A DNA stretch of 25,362 nucleotides from JAICLL01 sp035252155 (GTDB taxonomy: Bacteria; Planctomycetota; Planctomycetia; Pirellulales; JAICIG01): contig DATFDL010000622.1 of NCBI GenBank assembly GCA_035252155.1, forward strand, positions 1 through 25,362. Direction: 5' to 3'. Each line of letters starts with the position of its first letter. Positions within the stretch are counted from its first letter, which is position 1. The notes under the pieces were generated by a model that searched no databases, was not told where the DNA came from, and was given only the letters and a program-made list of their open reading frames with translations. Shown piece after piece: positions 14,937 to 22,126 of this stretch. Position numbers and translations under genes: made by a program.

Positions 14937-16295
14937 TCACCTGTGATGCGAGAACTTGCTTTCGGGCAAGACCTTCGAGACCCACGCAAAATAATCGCGC
15001 GGCACGGGGCGATAATTCTTCGTTTCGTCCATCCGCTGCTCGGCTAGTTTCGCGAACGGCGTGTCGGGGAATTCGCGGATCACTTCGGCGTAGTAAAAGC
15101 GGGCCGACCGATAAAAATGGATCTTGTAATAGTATTCGGCGGCCTGAAAGTCGCGCTGGGCGCGCTCGATCCGGATCAAACGCCGCGCCTGAATGAGCCG
15201 CTCGCGTTCGTCGCCCAGCACTTCGGGCGGAAACTGCGTGAGCGTCTGCTCGATCAGCGCCTCGGCTTCGTTGAGCGGGGTCGCCTCGTACTGCGGCCCT
15301 TGGTACGAGCGCAGCTTTGCCCGCACACCCAACACATGAGCGGCCAGTTGATAGTCTGGCTGGCTGGCGTATTCCTTGCGAACCTGGTCGTAGTGATACC
15401 CGGCGTCTTCAAACCGGTTCTTGCGGAAATAGATATTGGCGATCGCCATCATTGAGGCGGCGGCCGTCGAGCTTTGCGGATCGTGCAGATGCACGCTGTT
15501 ATAGAGCGAGAGGGCATGCCCGGTCGCGTCGACCGCTGGGCGCGTTTTGTCGGTGAGATTCGGATACCAATGCGAGTCGATCCTGGCTTTCTGTTCCCAA
15601 TACCGGGCCATGGCAAATTGCCGGGGCGTAACGTCGATGAGGTGTCGCGAGTTGTCGTATTTTTTGAGCAACACGGCGTAGGCGTCGTTCGCCTTGGGGT
15701 AGCGGTCGGCGAAGAAATAGCTTTCGCCCTTCATAAAGAGGGCGTCTTCTTCCAGATCGGTGTCGGGCCAGCGGTCGGCGGCCTGGTGAAAGCACTTCGC
15801 AGCTTCCAAATATTTGCCTTCCTTAAACAGCACTTCGCCCTCGGCGTACTTCTTGCGGGCGAAGGCTTCGTTCGGACCGCGTCCGATGGCCTTTTTGATG
15901 CGCTTGCCCACGTTCTTGGGCGCGAGCTTTTCCGTGGCCTTCTCCCAGTACGACTTTTTCTCGCCGGCAAATTCGTCGTCGGTCTCGCTGGCGCCCAGGG
16001 TGATGGGCGTCAGGTCGGGCGGCGGCGGCACGACCGAGGCCTGTTGGAAGCCCGCCGGCACCACATTCTGGCCTTGTGGCTGCGCATTTGGTCCTGCCGG
16101 AATACCCGGTTTGGCCGAAGCCGCCGTGGCTGGCGTCCCATTCGTTGTGGCAGATTTGGTCACCGAGCCCTCTTGCGCCGATGGTCTGCCCCAACCAAAC
16201 AGACCTTTGCCGCCCGGAGCGCCCGAGCGACAGCCCGCCAGCGCCACCGCGAAGGTGACGGCGATCGCTCCTGCTCGTGCCGGCCCAACACCCAT
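14937..16295 (-). CDS. BamD-like outer-membrane assembly lipoprotein with TPRs
   Basis: This 452-residue lipoprotein has a signal peptide MGVGPARAGAIAVTFAVA and lipobox LAGC (Cys22). A low-complexity linker runs to about residue 125. TPR-like helices then follow: KYAEGEVLFKEGKYLEAAKC, the next pair around ALFMKGESYFFADRYPKANDAY, and a C-terminal pair RSARFYYAEVIREFPDTPFA. The last motif, with an FPDTP turn, is typical of BamD/YfiO (COG4105) and CpoB-type tetratricopeptide lipoproteins, but this protein is longer than E. coli BamD (about 245 residues). It probably helps insert beta-barrel proteins at the outer membrane, which fits its position directly before an LptE-like gene. The ATG at 16295 has GAGAGG close upstream and begins the signal peptide. 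It starts 20 bases after the recO stop, so it is probably cotranscribed. Confidence 0.88.
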   Translation of the reverse strand: MGVGPARAGAIAVTFAVALAGCRSGAPGGKGLFGWGRPSAQEGSVTKSATTNGTPATAASAKPGIPAGPNAQPQGQNVVPAGFQQASVVPPPPDLTPITLGASETDDEFAGEKKSYWEKATEKLAPKNVGKRIKKAIGRGPNEAFARKKYAEGEVLFKEGKYLEAAKCFHQAADRWPDTDLEEDALFMKGESYFFADRYPKANDAYAVLLKKYDNSRHLIDVTPRQFAMARYWEQKARIDSHWYPNLTDKTRPAVDATGHALSLYNSVHLHDPQSSTAAASMMAIANIYFRKNRFEDAGYHYDQVRKEYASQPDYQLAAHVLGVRAKLRSYQGPQYEATPLNEAEALIEQTLTQFPPEVLGDERERLIQARRLIRIERAQRDFQAAEYYYKIHFYRSARFYYAEVIREFPDTPFAKLAEQRMDETKNYRPVPRDYFAWVSKVLPESKFSHHR

Positions 16296-16315
16296 GCTTG
16301 CCTCTCGCCCCTCGC

Positions 16316-17077
16316 TCAGTCTGCAAGAATGCCCAGATATTCGTGCATGCGTGGCCGGTGGCCCAACAAGTGAGACAAGTAACGGTTCAGGACGCCACGC
16401 AACTCGCCGGCGATGCGGCGGTCGAGTTCCATGCGGCGCCACGTATCGGTTTTCAGGTCGGCAAAGCGTTTGAGCACTTGCAAGGTTCCGGCTTGAATCG
16501 AGACCACCTGTTGCACGCCCGGCCGGCAGCGGGCGCAGAGCACACCGCCGGACAACAGTCCGAAGGCCACTCGCCCCGCGGCCTCGACCGGGCTGCCGCA
16601 TTCGACGCAGACCTCCAGCGACGGCAAATGGCCGAGCGAACCGAGCGCCGTCAACTCGAACCGCGCCACCAGCGAGGCCAGCGGCGCGCCGCCTTGGCGC
16701 ACCGCGGCCAATGTCTCGCAGGCGGCGTCAAACAATTCGGGATGGGGGTCGGCGTCGTCGGTCAGCTCGTTCAAAAGCTCGGCGACGTAATAGCCCGCGT
16801 AAAGACTTGACAGTTGGCGGTCGGCCGGGCGAAACCGCCGCTCGAGTTTGGCTTCGGTCAGCAGGTCGAGGGCATCGGACGATTTGCGGAGGAAGACTAT
16901 CCGACACAGCGCGAGAAGGTCAAGGGCAGACTCGAACGGCCCTTTGAGCCGCCTCGCCCCCTTCGCCAGGCCGTGTATCTTGCCAAACTCGCGGGTGAAA
17001 AGCGTCACTACGCTGCTGGTCTCGCTGAACTCGACCACCCGGAGCACCAGGGCCAACGCTTTTTCAGCAGCCATCAT
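16316..17077 (-). CDS. recO: DNA repair protein RecO
   Basis: RecO loads RecA onto SSB-coated single-stranded DNA together with RecR during RecF-pathway repair. The 253-residue product has the N-terminal OB-fold (ALVLRVVEFSETSSVVTLFTREFGKIHGLAKGAR split across strands, residues 8-42), a helical middle, and a four-Cys zinc site formed by CVEC (157-160) and CARC (181-184), present in many RecO proteins but not in E. coli. Length matches the family. Two adjacent ATGs at 17077 and 17074 both lie inside the end of ybeY, giving an overlap of 11-14 bases and probable translational coupling. The next gene starts 20 bases downstream. Confidence 0.93.
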   Translation of the reverse strand: MMAAEKALALVLRVVEFSETSSVVTLFTREFGKIHGLAKGARRLKGPFESALDLLALCRIVFLRKSSDALDLLTEAKLERRFRPADRQLSSLYAGYYVAELLNELTDDADPHPELFDAACETLAAVRQGGAPLASLVARFELTALGSLGHLPSLEVCVECGSPVEAAGRVAFGLLSGGVLCARCRPGVQQVVSIQAGTLQVLKRFADLKTDTWRRMELDRRIAGELRGVLNRYLSHLLGHRPRMHEYLGILAD

Positions 17078-17510
17078 CGTAAGGGGGAACCAGGCCAAAC
17101 GCACCCAAATAGTGCCGTTCGAGGCGGCGCATCTCACCGCGCAGCTCGGGCGTCTTGTCGTCGTAACCGGCCAGGTGCAGTGTGCCGTGGACGACATACA
17201 GCAGCAGCTCGTCTTCGGGCGGCCAATTGAATTCGCCGGCCCGGCTGGCGGCGGTGTCGGCACTAACGACGATTTCGCCCTCGACATAGCCCGAACGCTG
17301 TTCGAGCGCGAAGCTGAGCACGTCGGTCGGCTCATCGTGGTTCAGAAAGCGGCGGTTCAGCTCGTGAATCTGCGGGTCATCGACAATCGCCACACAGATT
17401 TGAGCTTTGCTGATGCCTTCACCCTGCAGCACGGCTTTGACGGCCTGCCGCAGCCGAGGGCGGTCGAAGGTCAGTCGCTGCTGCTGGTCGGCGATTTTGA
17501 TGCGATGCAT
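17064..17510 (-). CDS. ybeY: Endoribonuclease YbeY (16S rRNA maturation / quality control)
   Basis: YbeY is a single-strand-specific metallo-RNase involved in 16S rRNA 3' maturation. The 148-residue product has the family length and core: NRRFLNHDEPTDVLSFAL (52-69), GEIVVSAD (78-85) and the metal motif HGTLHLAGYDD (108-118). The canonical motif is HGxLHLxGYDH; here His108 and His112 are kept but the third ligand position is Asp118. The start at 17510 has no clear Shine-Dalgarno; the bases before it belong to a repeat. Downstream it overlaps recO. The order phoH, pgpH, ybeY, recO resembles an arrangement known from Firmicutes. Confidence 0.95.
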   Translation of the reverse strand: MHRIKIADQQQRLTFDRPRLRQAVKAVLQGEGISKAQICVAIVDDPQIHELNRRFLNHDEPTDVLSFALEQRSGYVEGEIVVSADTAASRAGEFNWPPEDELLLYVVHGTLHLAGYDDKTPELRGEMRRLERHYLGAFGLVPPYDDGC

Positions 17511-17517
17511 AGTTTCA

Positions 17518-17591
17518 AGTTTGAAGTTGGAAGTTTGAAGTTTGAAGGTGCGCTATCACTTCTTCAAACTTCAAACTTCACACTTCAAACT
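17518..17591. repeat. 30-bp inverted repeat built of TTTGAAG units
   Basis: The arms 17518-17547 and 17562-17591 match at 28 of 30 positions, with a 14-base loop. Each arm is itself an array of AAGTTTG units. The element fills nearly the whole 83-base gap between the pgpH-like stop and the ybeY start and would fold into a long, mainly A-U and G-U/C hairpin in the transcript. It has no terminal U-run after the stem in the direction of transcription, so a role as full terminator is doubtful. Confidence 0.88.
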
Positions 17592-17593
17592 CG

Positions 17594-19285
17594 CTACGCC
17601 GTTCGTTGGTCGGGATACTTCACGCGGCCGTGATACACCGCCGTGAGCGACTTGATCAGGCTCTCCTCGATCTGACGCAACTTTTGCAACGTCAGGCCGC
17701 ATTCGTCGAACTGGCCGTCGAGCAGCTTTTTCATGGCGATCTCTTCGACCAGATTTTCGATGCGCGAGGGGGTCGGCTCGACGAGCGCCCGGCTGGCACT
17801 TTCGACGGTGTCAGCCAGCATCAGCACCGCGGCCTCGACCGTCTGCGGCTTGGGGCCGGGATAGCGGAATGAGCTTTCGGGCACGTCGCCCGCGTCGGGG
17901 TCGGTTTCCGATCGTTCGCTCGCCCGTCGATAGAAGTACTCGACCAGTGTCGTGCCGTGATGCTGCTCGATCAGGTCGACGATCGGTTCGGGCAGGTGAT
18001 GCTGCCGGGCAAGGTCGGCACCGTCCTTGATGTGCGCGATGATGATCAGCGTGCTCATGGCGGGCAGCAACGAATCGTGGCGGCTGGCCTCGAGCCCTTG
18101 GTTTTCAACAAAGTAATGCGGTTTGAGCATCTTACCGATGTCGTGGAAGTACGCCCCCACGCGCACCAGCAGGCCGCGGGCCCCCACGCTCTCGGCCGCC
18201 GCCTCGGCGATCGAAGCCACATTGATCGAGTGGTTGTAGGTGCCGGGGGCGCGCCGCACCAGCTCCTGCAAGAGAGGATGAGCCACATCACCCAACTCCA
18301 ACAAGCTGATTTCGGTCAGCACGCCAAAGATGCCTTCGATGAAGGGCAGCAGGCCGGTCATCACGATTCCGGTCAACAGTGCCCAACCGGCGTTGTGATA
18401 GGCTTGGTTCCAAAGCGGTGCCCCGAGCGGCTGGGCGTCGATCAGCCCGGCGCCCAGCGTGAGCAGCGGGGCCGCCAAGGCCGCGTAAAAACCTACCCAA
18501 ATCAGCTTGCGGCGACTACGGATTCGATCGAGTTGCACGACCGCCGTGGCGCTGACACCCAGCAGCAGAGCCAATTGGCCCAACCCCGCGCCCTCGGCCA
18601 CGACGAACAAGAGTGTCACCGCCAGCGACAACACCAGCGAAAGCTCGCGGCCGTAGGCGATGCCCAACGTCATGCTATAGCACAACAGGGGAATCAGCTC
18701 GGCCCGCCCCGGGTCGTTGGCCGCGTAACGCGCCAGCAGCAGCGCGACGACGGAAAATGTGACCAGCGTCGCCAGGCGATAGAGGTTGTGGACCAGCCGC
18801 CGGTGACGGAAACAGAGGTAATAACCGCACAACGCCACCAGCCCGGCGATCAAGGCAAACATGGCCACCGAACGTTCGACGAGCCGGTCGCGCGGAATTA
18901 TGTGCAGATACGCACGATATTCGCTTTCCAATAGGTCGATCGTCTTCGGTTGCAGCGGCTCATCGGCCAAAGCGAGCGCCTCGCCCTTTTCGTAGTGCAG
19001 ACGCTTTTCTGTCTCTGTGGCCAAGGCACGCGGATCGGCCACGTCGAAGTTGACGCGCGCGGTGATGTTGCGTTGCGGCACAAAGCCCACGTGATATGGG
19101 AAAGGCGGCCACCAGGCCTGCGTGACCGCCCAGGCAGCCAGCACCGCCGCCAACGCCAGGCCGGAACGCAACAACACGTCGGAACGACGCAGACCCGACC
19201 ATAGCCTGGCCAGCCTGCCGGGCGCAGAATCGAACGAAGTCACGCGGACCGACCGGACCCGCTTGCGATTTCCGTTAGTGCTCAT
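17594..19285 (-). CDS. 7TM-HD domain phosphohydrolase, PgpH-like (putative c-di-AMP phosphodiesterase)
   Basis: The 563-residue protein has one N-terminal membrane helix (about 38-58), an extracytoplasmic 7TMR-HDED-type segment (60-135), six or seven further helices (about 138-325) and a cytoplasmic HD domain. HD-domain residues include His352 (YNHSINVASIA), the HD pair His381-Asp382 in FHDIGK, His418, His442/443 and Asp492. This is the COG1480 architecture of PgpH, which hydrolyses cyclic di-AMP in Firmicutes. The extracytoplasmic segment is shorter than in Listeria PgpH (inference from recall). The ATG at 19285 shares an ATGA overlap with the phoH stop, so translation is coupled. A c-di-AMP substrate is inferred from family; no cyclase is in this window. 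Confidence 0.92.
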   Translation of the reverse strand: MSTNGNRKRVRSVRVTSFDSAPGRLARLWSGLRRSDVLLRSGLALAAVLAAWAVTQAWWPPFPYHVGFVPQRNITARVNFDVADPRALATETEKRLHYEKGEALALADEPLQPKTIDLLESEYRAYLHIIPRDRLVERSVAMFALIAGLVALCGYYLCFRHRRLVHNLYRLATLVTFSVVALLLARYAANDPGRAELIPLLCYSMTLGIAYGRELSLVLSLAVTLLFVVAEGAGLGQLALLLGVSATAVVQLDRIRSRRKLIWVGFYAALAAPLLTLGAGLIDAQPLGAPLWNQAYHNAGWALLTGIVMTGLLPFIEGIFGVLTEISLLELGDVAHPLLQELVRRAPGTYNHSINVASIAEAAAESVGARGLLVRVGAYFHDIGKMLKPHYFVENQGLEASRHDSLLPAMSTLIIIAHIKDGADLARQHHLPEPIVDLIEQHHGTTLVEYFYRRASERSETDPDAGDVPESSFRYPGPKPQTVEAAVLMLADTVESASRALVEPTPSRIENLVEEIAMKKLLDGQFDECGLTLQKLRQIEESLIKSLTAVYHGRVKYPDQRTA

Positions 19286-20295
19286 CCGTTCGTCCGTCGC
19301 CGGGTAGGTTCGTCTTCGTAGGCGCGCACGATGTCGCGCACCAGGCGGTGGCGCACGATGTCGGCGCCCGTCAACCGCACGTGGGCCAGCCCTTCGATGC
19401 CTTTCAGCCGCCGCGTGGCGTCGACCAGGCCGCTGGTGGCGTGGCTGGGCAGATCGACCTGGGTGGTATCGCCCGAGACCACGATTTTGGAATTTCTACC
19501 CATGCGGGTCAGGAACATCTTCATCTGCGAGATCGTCGTGTTTTGGGCTTCATCGAGAATGATGAAGGCTTCGTTGAGCGTGCGGCCGCGCATGTAGGCC
19601 AGCGGGATGACCTCGATCAGGTCCTGCTCGGTGTAACGCTTGATCTGGTCGTAGTCCATCATCTCGCGCAGAGCGTCGAGCAGCGGCCGCAGGTAGGGAT
19701 TGATCTTGGCCTGCAAATCGCCGGGCAAATAGCCGAGGCTTTCGCCGGCCTCGACCGCCGGGCGGACCAGCACGATCTTACGGATTCGCTCTTGCTTGAG
19801 GGCTGCCACGGCCATCGCCACCGCCAGGTAAGTTTTGCCGGTGCCGGCAGGCCCGATGCAAAACACCAAATCGTGGTCGGCGACCGCCTGCACGTATTCG
19901 GTCTGGCCGCGAGTGCGGGGCTGGATCTTGCGGCCCGCCTGAAAGACCTCAACGGTGGGCACATCGTGCGGCTGGGTGGTGCCGGTGGCCAAACCCAGGG
20001 CACGGGCAACATCGGCCGGGGCCACGCAGCCTTGCTGCTGGGCGACCAGTTGTAACTGCTCGAAGACTCCAGTGGCCTTGGCCACTGAGTCGTCCGAGCC
20101 TTCGATGCGGATTTGGTGGTCGCGGGCCGAGATGCGCACGCCGAGAGTATCTCGGATCTGCTTGAGGTTTTGGTCGCGCGCTCCGAACAGCGACAAGAGC
20201 GCCTTGGAGTCGACCACCGCGATGCTTGCTTCGGTCATTAAGTTGCGCCCGAACCGTTCTCGGCGAGCGCCACCGGTGAATCCTGCCCCTGTCAT
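19282..20295 (-). CDS. phoH: PhoH-like ATPase
   Basis: PhoH-family proteins are P-loop ATPases associated with RNA metabolism. The 337-residue product has a KH-like N-terminal region (about 38-90), the Walker A GPAGTGKT (148-155), EAGESLGYLPGD (182-193), Walker B FIILDEAQN (244-252) and the sensor segment SGDTTQVDLP (274-283). The ATG at 20295 is preceded by AAGG with a five-base spacer and is used here. An ATG at 20238 (MTEASIAV) fits homologues better and would remove 19 low-complexity residues. It is the first gene of the packed minus-strand cluster, with a 4-base overlap to the next gene. Confidence 0.95.
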   Translation of the reverse strand: MTGAGFTGGARRERFGRNLMTEASIAVVDSKALLSLFGARDQNLKQIRDTLGVRISARDHQIRIEGSDDSVAKATGVFEQLQLVAQQQGCVAPADVARALGLATGTTQPHDVPTVEVFQAGRKIQPRTRGQTEYVQAVADHDLVFCIGPAGTGKTYLAVAMAVAALKQERIRKIVLVRPAVEAGESLGYLPGDLQAKINPYLRPLLDALREMMDYDQIKRYTEQDLIEVIPLAYMRGRTLNEAFIILDEAQNTTISQMKMFLTRMGRNSKIVVSGDTTQVDLPSHATSGLVDATRRLKGIEGLAHVRLTGADIVRHRLVRDIVRAYEDEPTRRRTNG

Positions 20296-20386
20296 TTATA
20301 CCTTAACCCGCCTTGCGAACACCAGTCGGCCGAGCGGAAATGTTCGTAACCGGCTTACTCCAAAGCACTTGTGTAGATGGATGCGA

Positions 20387-20478
20387 AGGCAAAAAAATTG
20401 AGGGCAATAAGATAAGACGTGAAACAGAGGGCCGATTCTGCCACTTCTTCCATTTTTTTGCCCTCAATTTTTTTGCCT
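20387..20478. repeat. 21-bp perfect inverted repeat with A7/T7 runs
   Basis: The arms at 20387-20407 and 20458-20478 are perfectly complementary over 21 bases, with a 50-base spacer. Each contains a run of seven A or T next to GGGCAA/TTGCCC. The right arm also holds TTTTTTTGCC twice in tandem, five bases apart. It lies just downstream of the CobB-like gene (stop at 20490) and upstream of phoH. A terminator-like role for the former is possible, because transcription leftward would meet the stem directly after the stop codon. Confidence 0.85.
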
Positions 20479-20489
20479 GCCTCCTCCGC

Positions 20490-21839
20490 TCAAGGGGAGA
20501 CGCCCGAGTAGGCGAGCGATAGGCCGTGGGGCTGGAAGAACGCCTGCAAGAAATCGGCTTGGGCCGCGAAGTTCAAATGTAAACGGCTGCCAATCACTTG
20601 ATACTGCCCGACCAGATCAAACTCGTGCCCCGGCTCGGCCAAATACCCCATGAGGCCGTCCATCGGTTCGAGAATCCAATGTGTATTGAGGTAGCCTCGT
20701 ACTTGGCTGCCCGGTGAACCGAGCCAGTTGCCGTGCGCGAATGTCAATTCGATGGGCGTAGGCGCCGCCGGCTGTGGGTTGGCGCGGGCCAAGGCCGGCA
20801 AGGCTCCGACCATCGGCACCACATCGCCGTGGGCTGTTTGCAGCCGCTGGCAGAGGTAGGCCAGCCCACCTCCTTCCGCATAGACCCGGCGGCCGCCGCG
20901 AATGTGATTGCGCAGGGCCAGCAGCATGCAATGGTTGCCGCTGAGCGCCTCGGCGTAGCGGTCGGGATGGCCGCAGCCCAAGTAGACGACGTCCGCCTCG
21001 GGCAGCACCTCGTCGCGCAGCGGCGAGAAATCGACGATCTTGGCCCCCCGCAGTTCCAGCAGGTCGAGCGTGTCGGGAAAATAGCAATTGAACGCCGCGT
21101 CGTAGGCCACGGCCACAGTCAGGCTGGGCTGGCTCGGCTCTTGCTCGGGTATTGGGAAAATCGCTGGGGCCACCGGCGGCATATCGCGACGAGCGGCCAA
21201 ATCGCGAATCCGATCTGGACGGCTGTAACGCAAAAACGCATCGCCCAGTTCGGCACATGTCTCGCGCGAAGGGTCCGCCCCGCATGGCAACTGAGCCACG
21301 GCGGCACGCAGCCGCGGCAACTCTTCCAAGGCGCCGAACACCGGCACATCCCATAGTGCTTCCAGCGCGGTCTGCAATTGAAATGCTTCGGCCGGCGAAC
21401 GAACGCGGTCCAAGAGTACGCCGTCAATTTGATTGGGCCGCTCAGGCCATTGGCAATCGTGCAGTTTGCTCGCGTCGAGCACCACCAGCCGCGGCAGATC
21501 GAGCCAGTCGCAGAGCGTATCGAGCCGGCTGCCCGGCACAGGTTCCGTTTCGTCCGAGCTATCGAAGTCGCCTTCGATTACCGCCAGATCGCGCCCCGCG
21601 CACCCATGGACAAAGACTTCGCGACAGACCGGCTTGGGCATGAGCCAGGTGTCGAGATGTCGTGAACCGACGCCGGTGATGGTCAAGGCGGCGTTACGTG
21701 GAGTGAAGCAGGCACGGGCCAAGAAATGCTGCACTTGGCTTCCGGTGCGGACCAGCGCGTCGAGCATGGCCCAACAGATGACCTGGCTGTCGGTGGCCGA
21801 CTGAACAGCGCCCAGTGCAACGCGTGGCAAGTGTAACAT
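20490..21839 (-). CDS. CobB/CbiA-like amidotransferase homologue lacking catalytic motifs
   Basis: The 449-residue protein has the two-domain layout of cobyrinic acid a,c-diamide synthase. The N-terminal dethiobiotin-synthetase-like ATPase region (1-205) shares the ACFTPRN...GVGSRHLDTWLM block and the linker pattern EALWDVPVFGALEELPRL. The C-terminal class I amidotransferase-like region (239-440) has DFSPLRDEVLPEADVVYLGCGHPD and GSRLHLNFAAQADF with His421. However, the N-terminal P-loop GxGKT is absent (residues 8-20 read ALGAVQSATDSQV), and the nucleophile motif YAECGG is YAEGGG (320-325), so the Cys is Gly. It probably neither amidates by the usual route nor hydrolyses glutamine. No other cobalamin gene is near. 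ATG 21839 has AAGG about ten bases upstream. Confidence 0.85.
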   Translation of the reverse strand: MLHLPRVALGAVQSATDSQVICWAMLDALVRTGSQVQHFLARACFTPRNAALTITGVGSRHLDTWLMPKPVCREVFVHGCAGRDLAVIEGDFDSSDETEPVPGSRLDTLCDWLDLPRLVVLDASKLHDCQWPERPNQIDGVLLDRVRSPAEAFQLQTALEALWDVPVFGALEELPRLRAAVAQLPCGADPSRETCAELGDAFLRYSRPDRIRDLAARRDMPPVAPAIFPIPEQEPSQPSLTVAVAYDAAFNCYFPDTLDLLELRGAKIVDFSPLRDEVLPEADVVYLGCGHPDRYAEALSGNHCMLLALRNHIRGGRRVYAEGGGLAYLCQRLQTAHGDVVPMVGALPALARANPQPAAPTPIELTFAHGNWLGSPGSQVRGYLNTHWILEPMDGLMGYLAEPGHEFDLVGQYQVIGSRLHLNFAAQADFLQAFFQPHGLSLAYSGVSP

Positions 21840-21965
21840 CGTGCCGAAGCCTTATTGGTCGCATGGTCGGCGGCACAACGGAGGTAAGCCAACCCGGTTT
21901 CCAATGCATTGTTAGGCCGGCCCGAACGCGAGTCAAGTTATTGGCAGCCCCCTAAGCGGCGGGCC

Positions 21966-22002
21966 GAAAAAAGAAGGGCGTTCCCGGCAGCCGGGAACGC
22001 CC
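21966..22002 (-). terminator. Rho-independent terminator of the HtrA gene
   Basis: A perfect 12-bp stem (GGGCGTTCCCGG pairing with CCGGGAACGCCC, loop of three) at 21976-22002 is followed, reading leftward on the minus strand, by a T-rich tail including six T (21967-21972). It lies about 125 bases past the HtrA stop codon. Confidence 0.8.
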
Positions 22003-22016
22003 GTAGTTTGCGTAGA

Positions 22017-22034
22017 TCAGGCTTTCTAGCCTGA
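22017..22034. repeat. Short palindrome TCAGGCT/AGCCTGA
   Basis: A perfect 7-bp stem with loop TTCT sits between the HtrA terminator and the HtrA stop codon. It is one of several small hairpins in this 287-base gap and is of the dispersed-repeat style seen elsewhere in the window. Confidence 0.5.
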
Positions 22035-22080
22035 CAATCCGGTGCGGAACGCCCCTGCGGTTCCGCTGACATTCTGTAGC

Positions 22081-22105
22081 GAACGCCACAGAGGGCGTTC
22101 CCTAC
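22081..22105. repeat. Solo copy of the GAACGCCAC...GTTCCCTAC repeat arm
   Basis: These 25 bases match the right arm of the 6511-6603 inverted repeat at 24 of 25 positions. Only one arm is present here; a related but diverged GGAACGCC/GGTTCC hairpin precedes it (about 22046-22065). It lies just past the HtrA stop codon. Confidence 0.75.
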
Positions 22106-22126
22106 CGAGCCGGTTGCGCGGTGCTC

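Noticed and set aside
16296..16601. Extension of the BamD-like frame upstream to 16601
   Set aside because: It overlaps the recO 3' end in another frame; the signal peptide, lipobox and ribosome binding site place the start at 16295.
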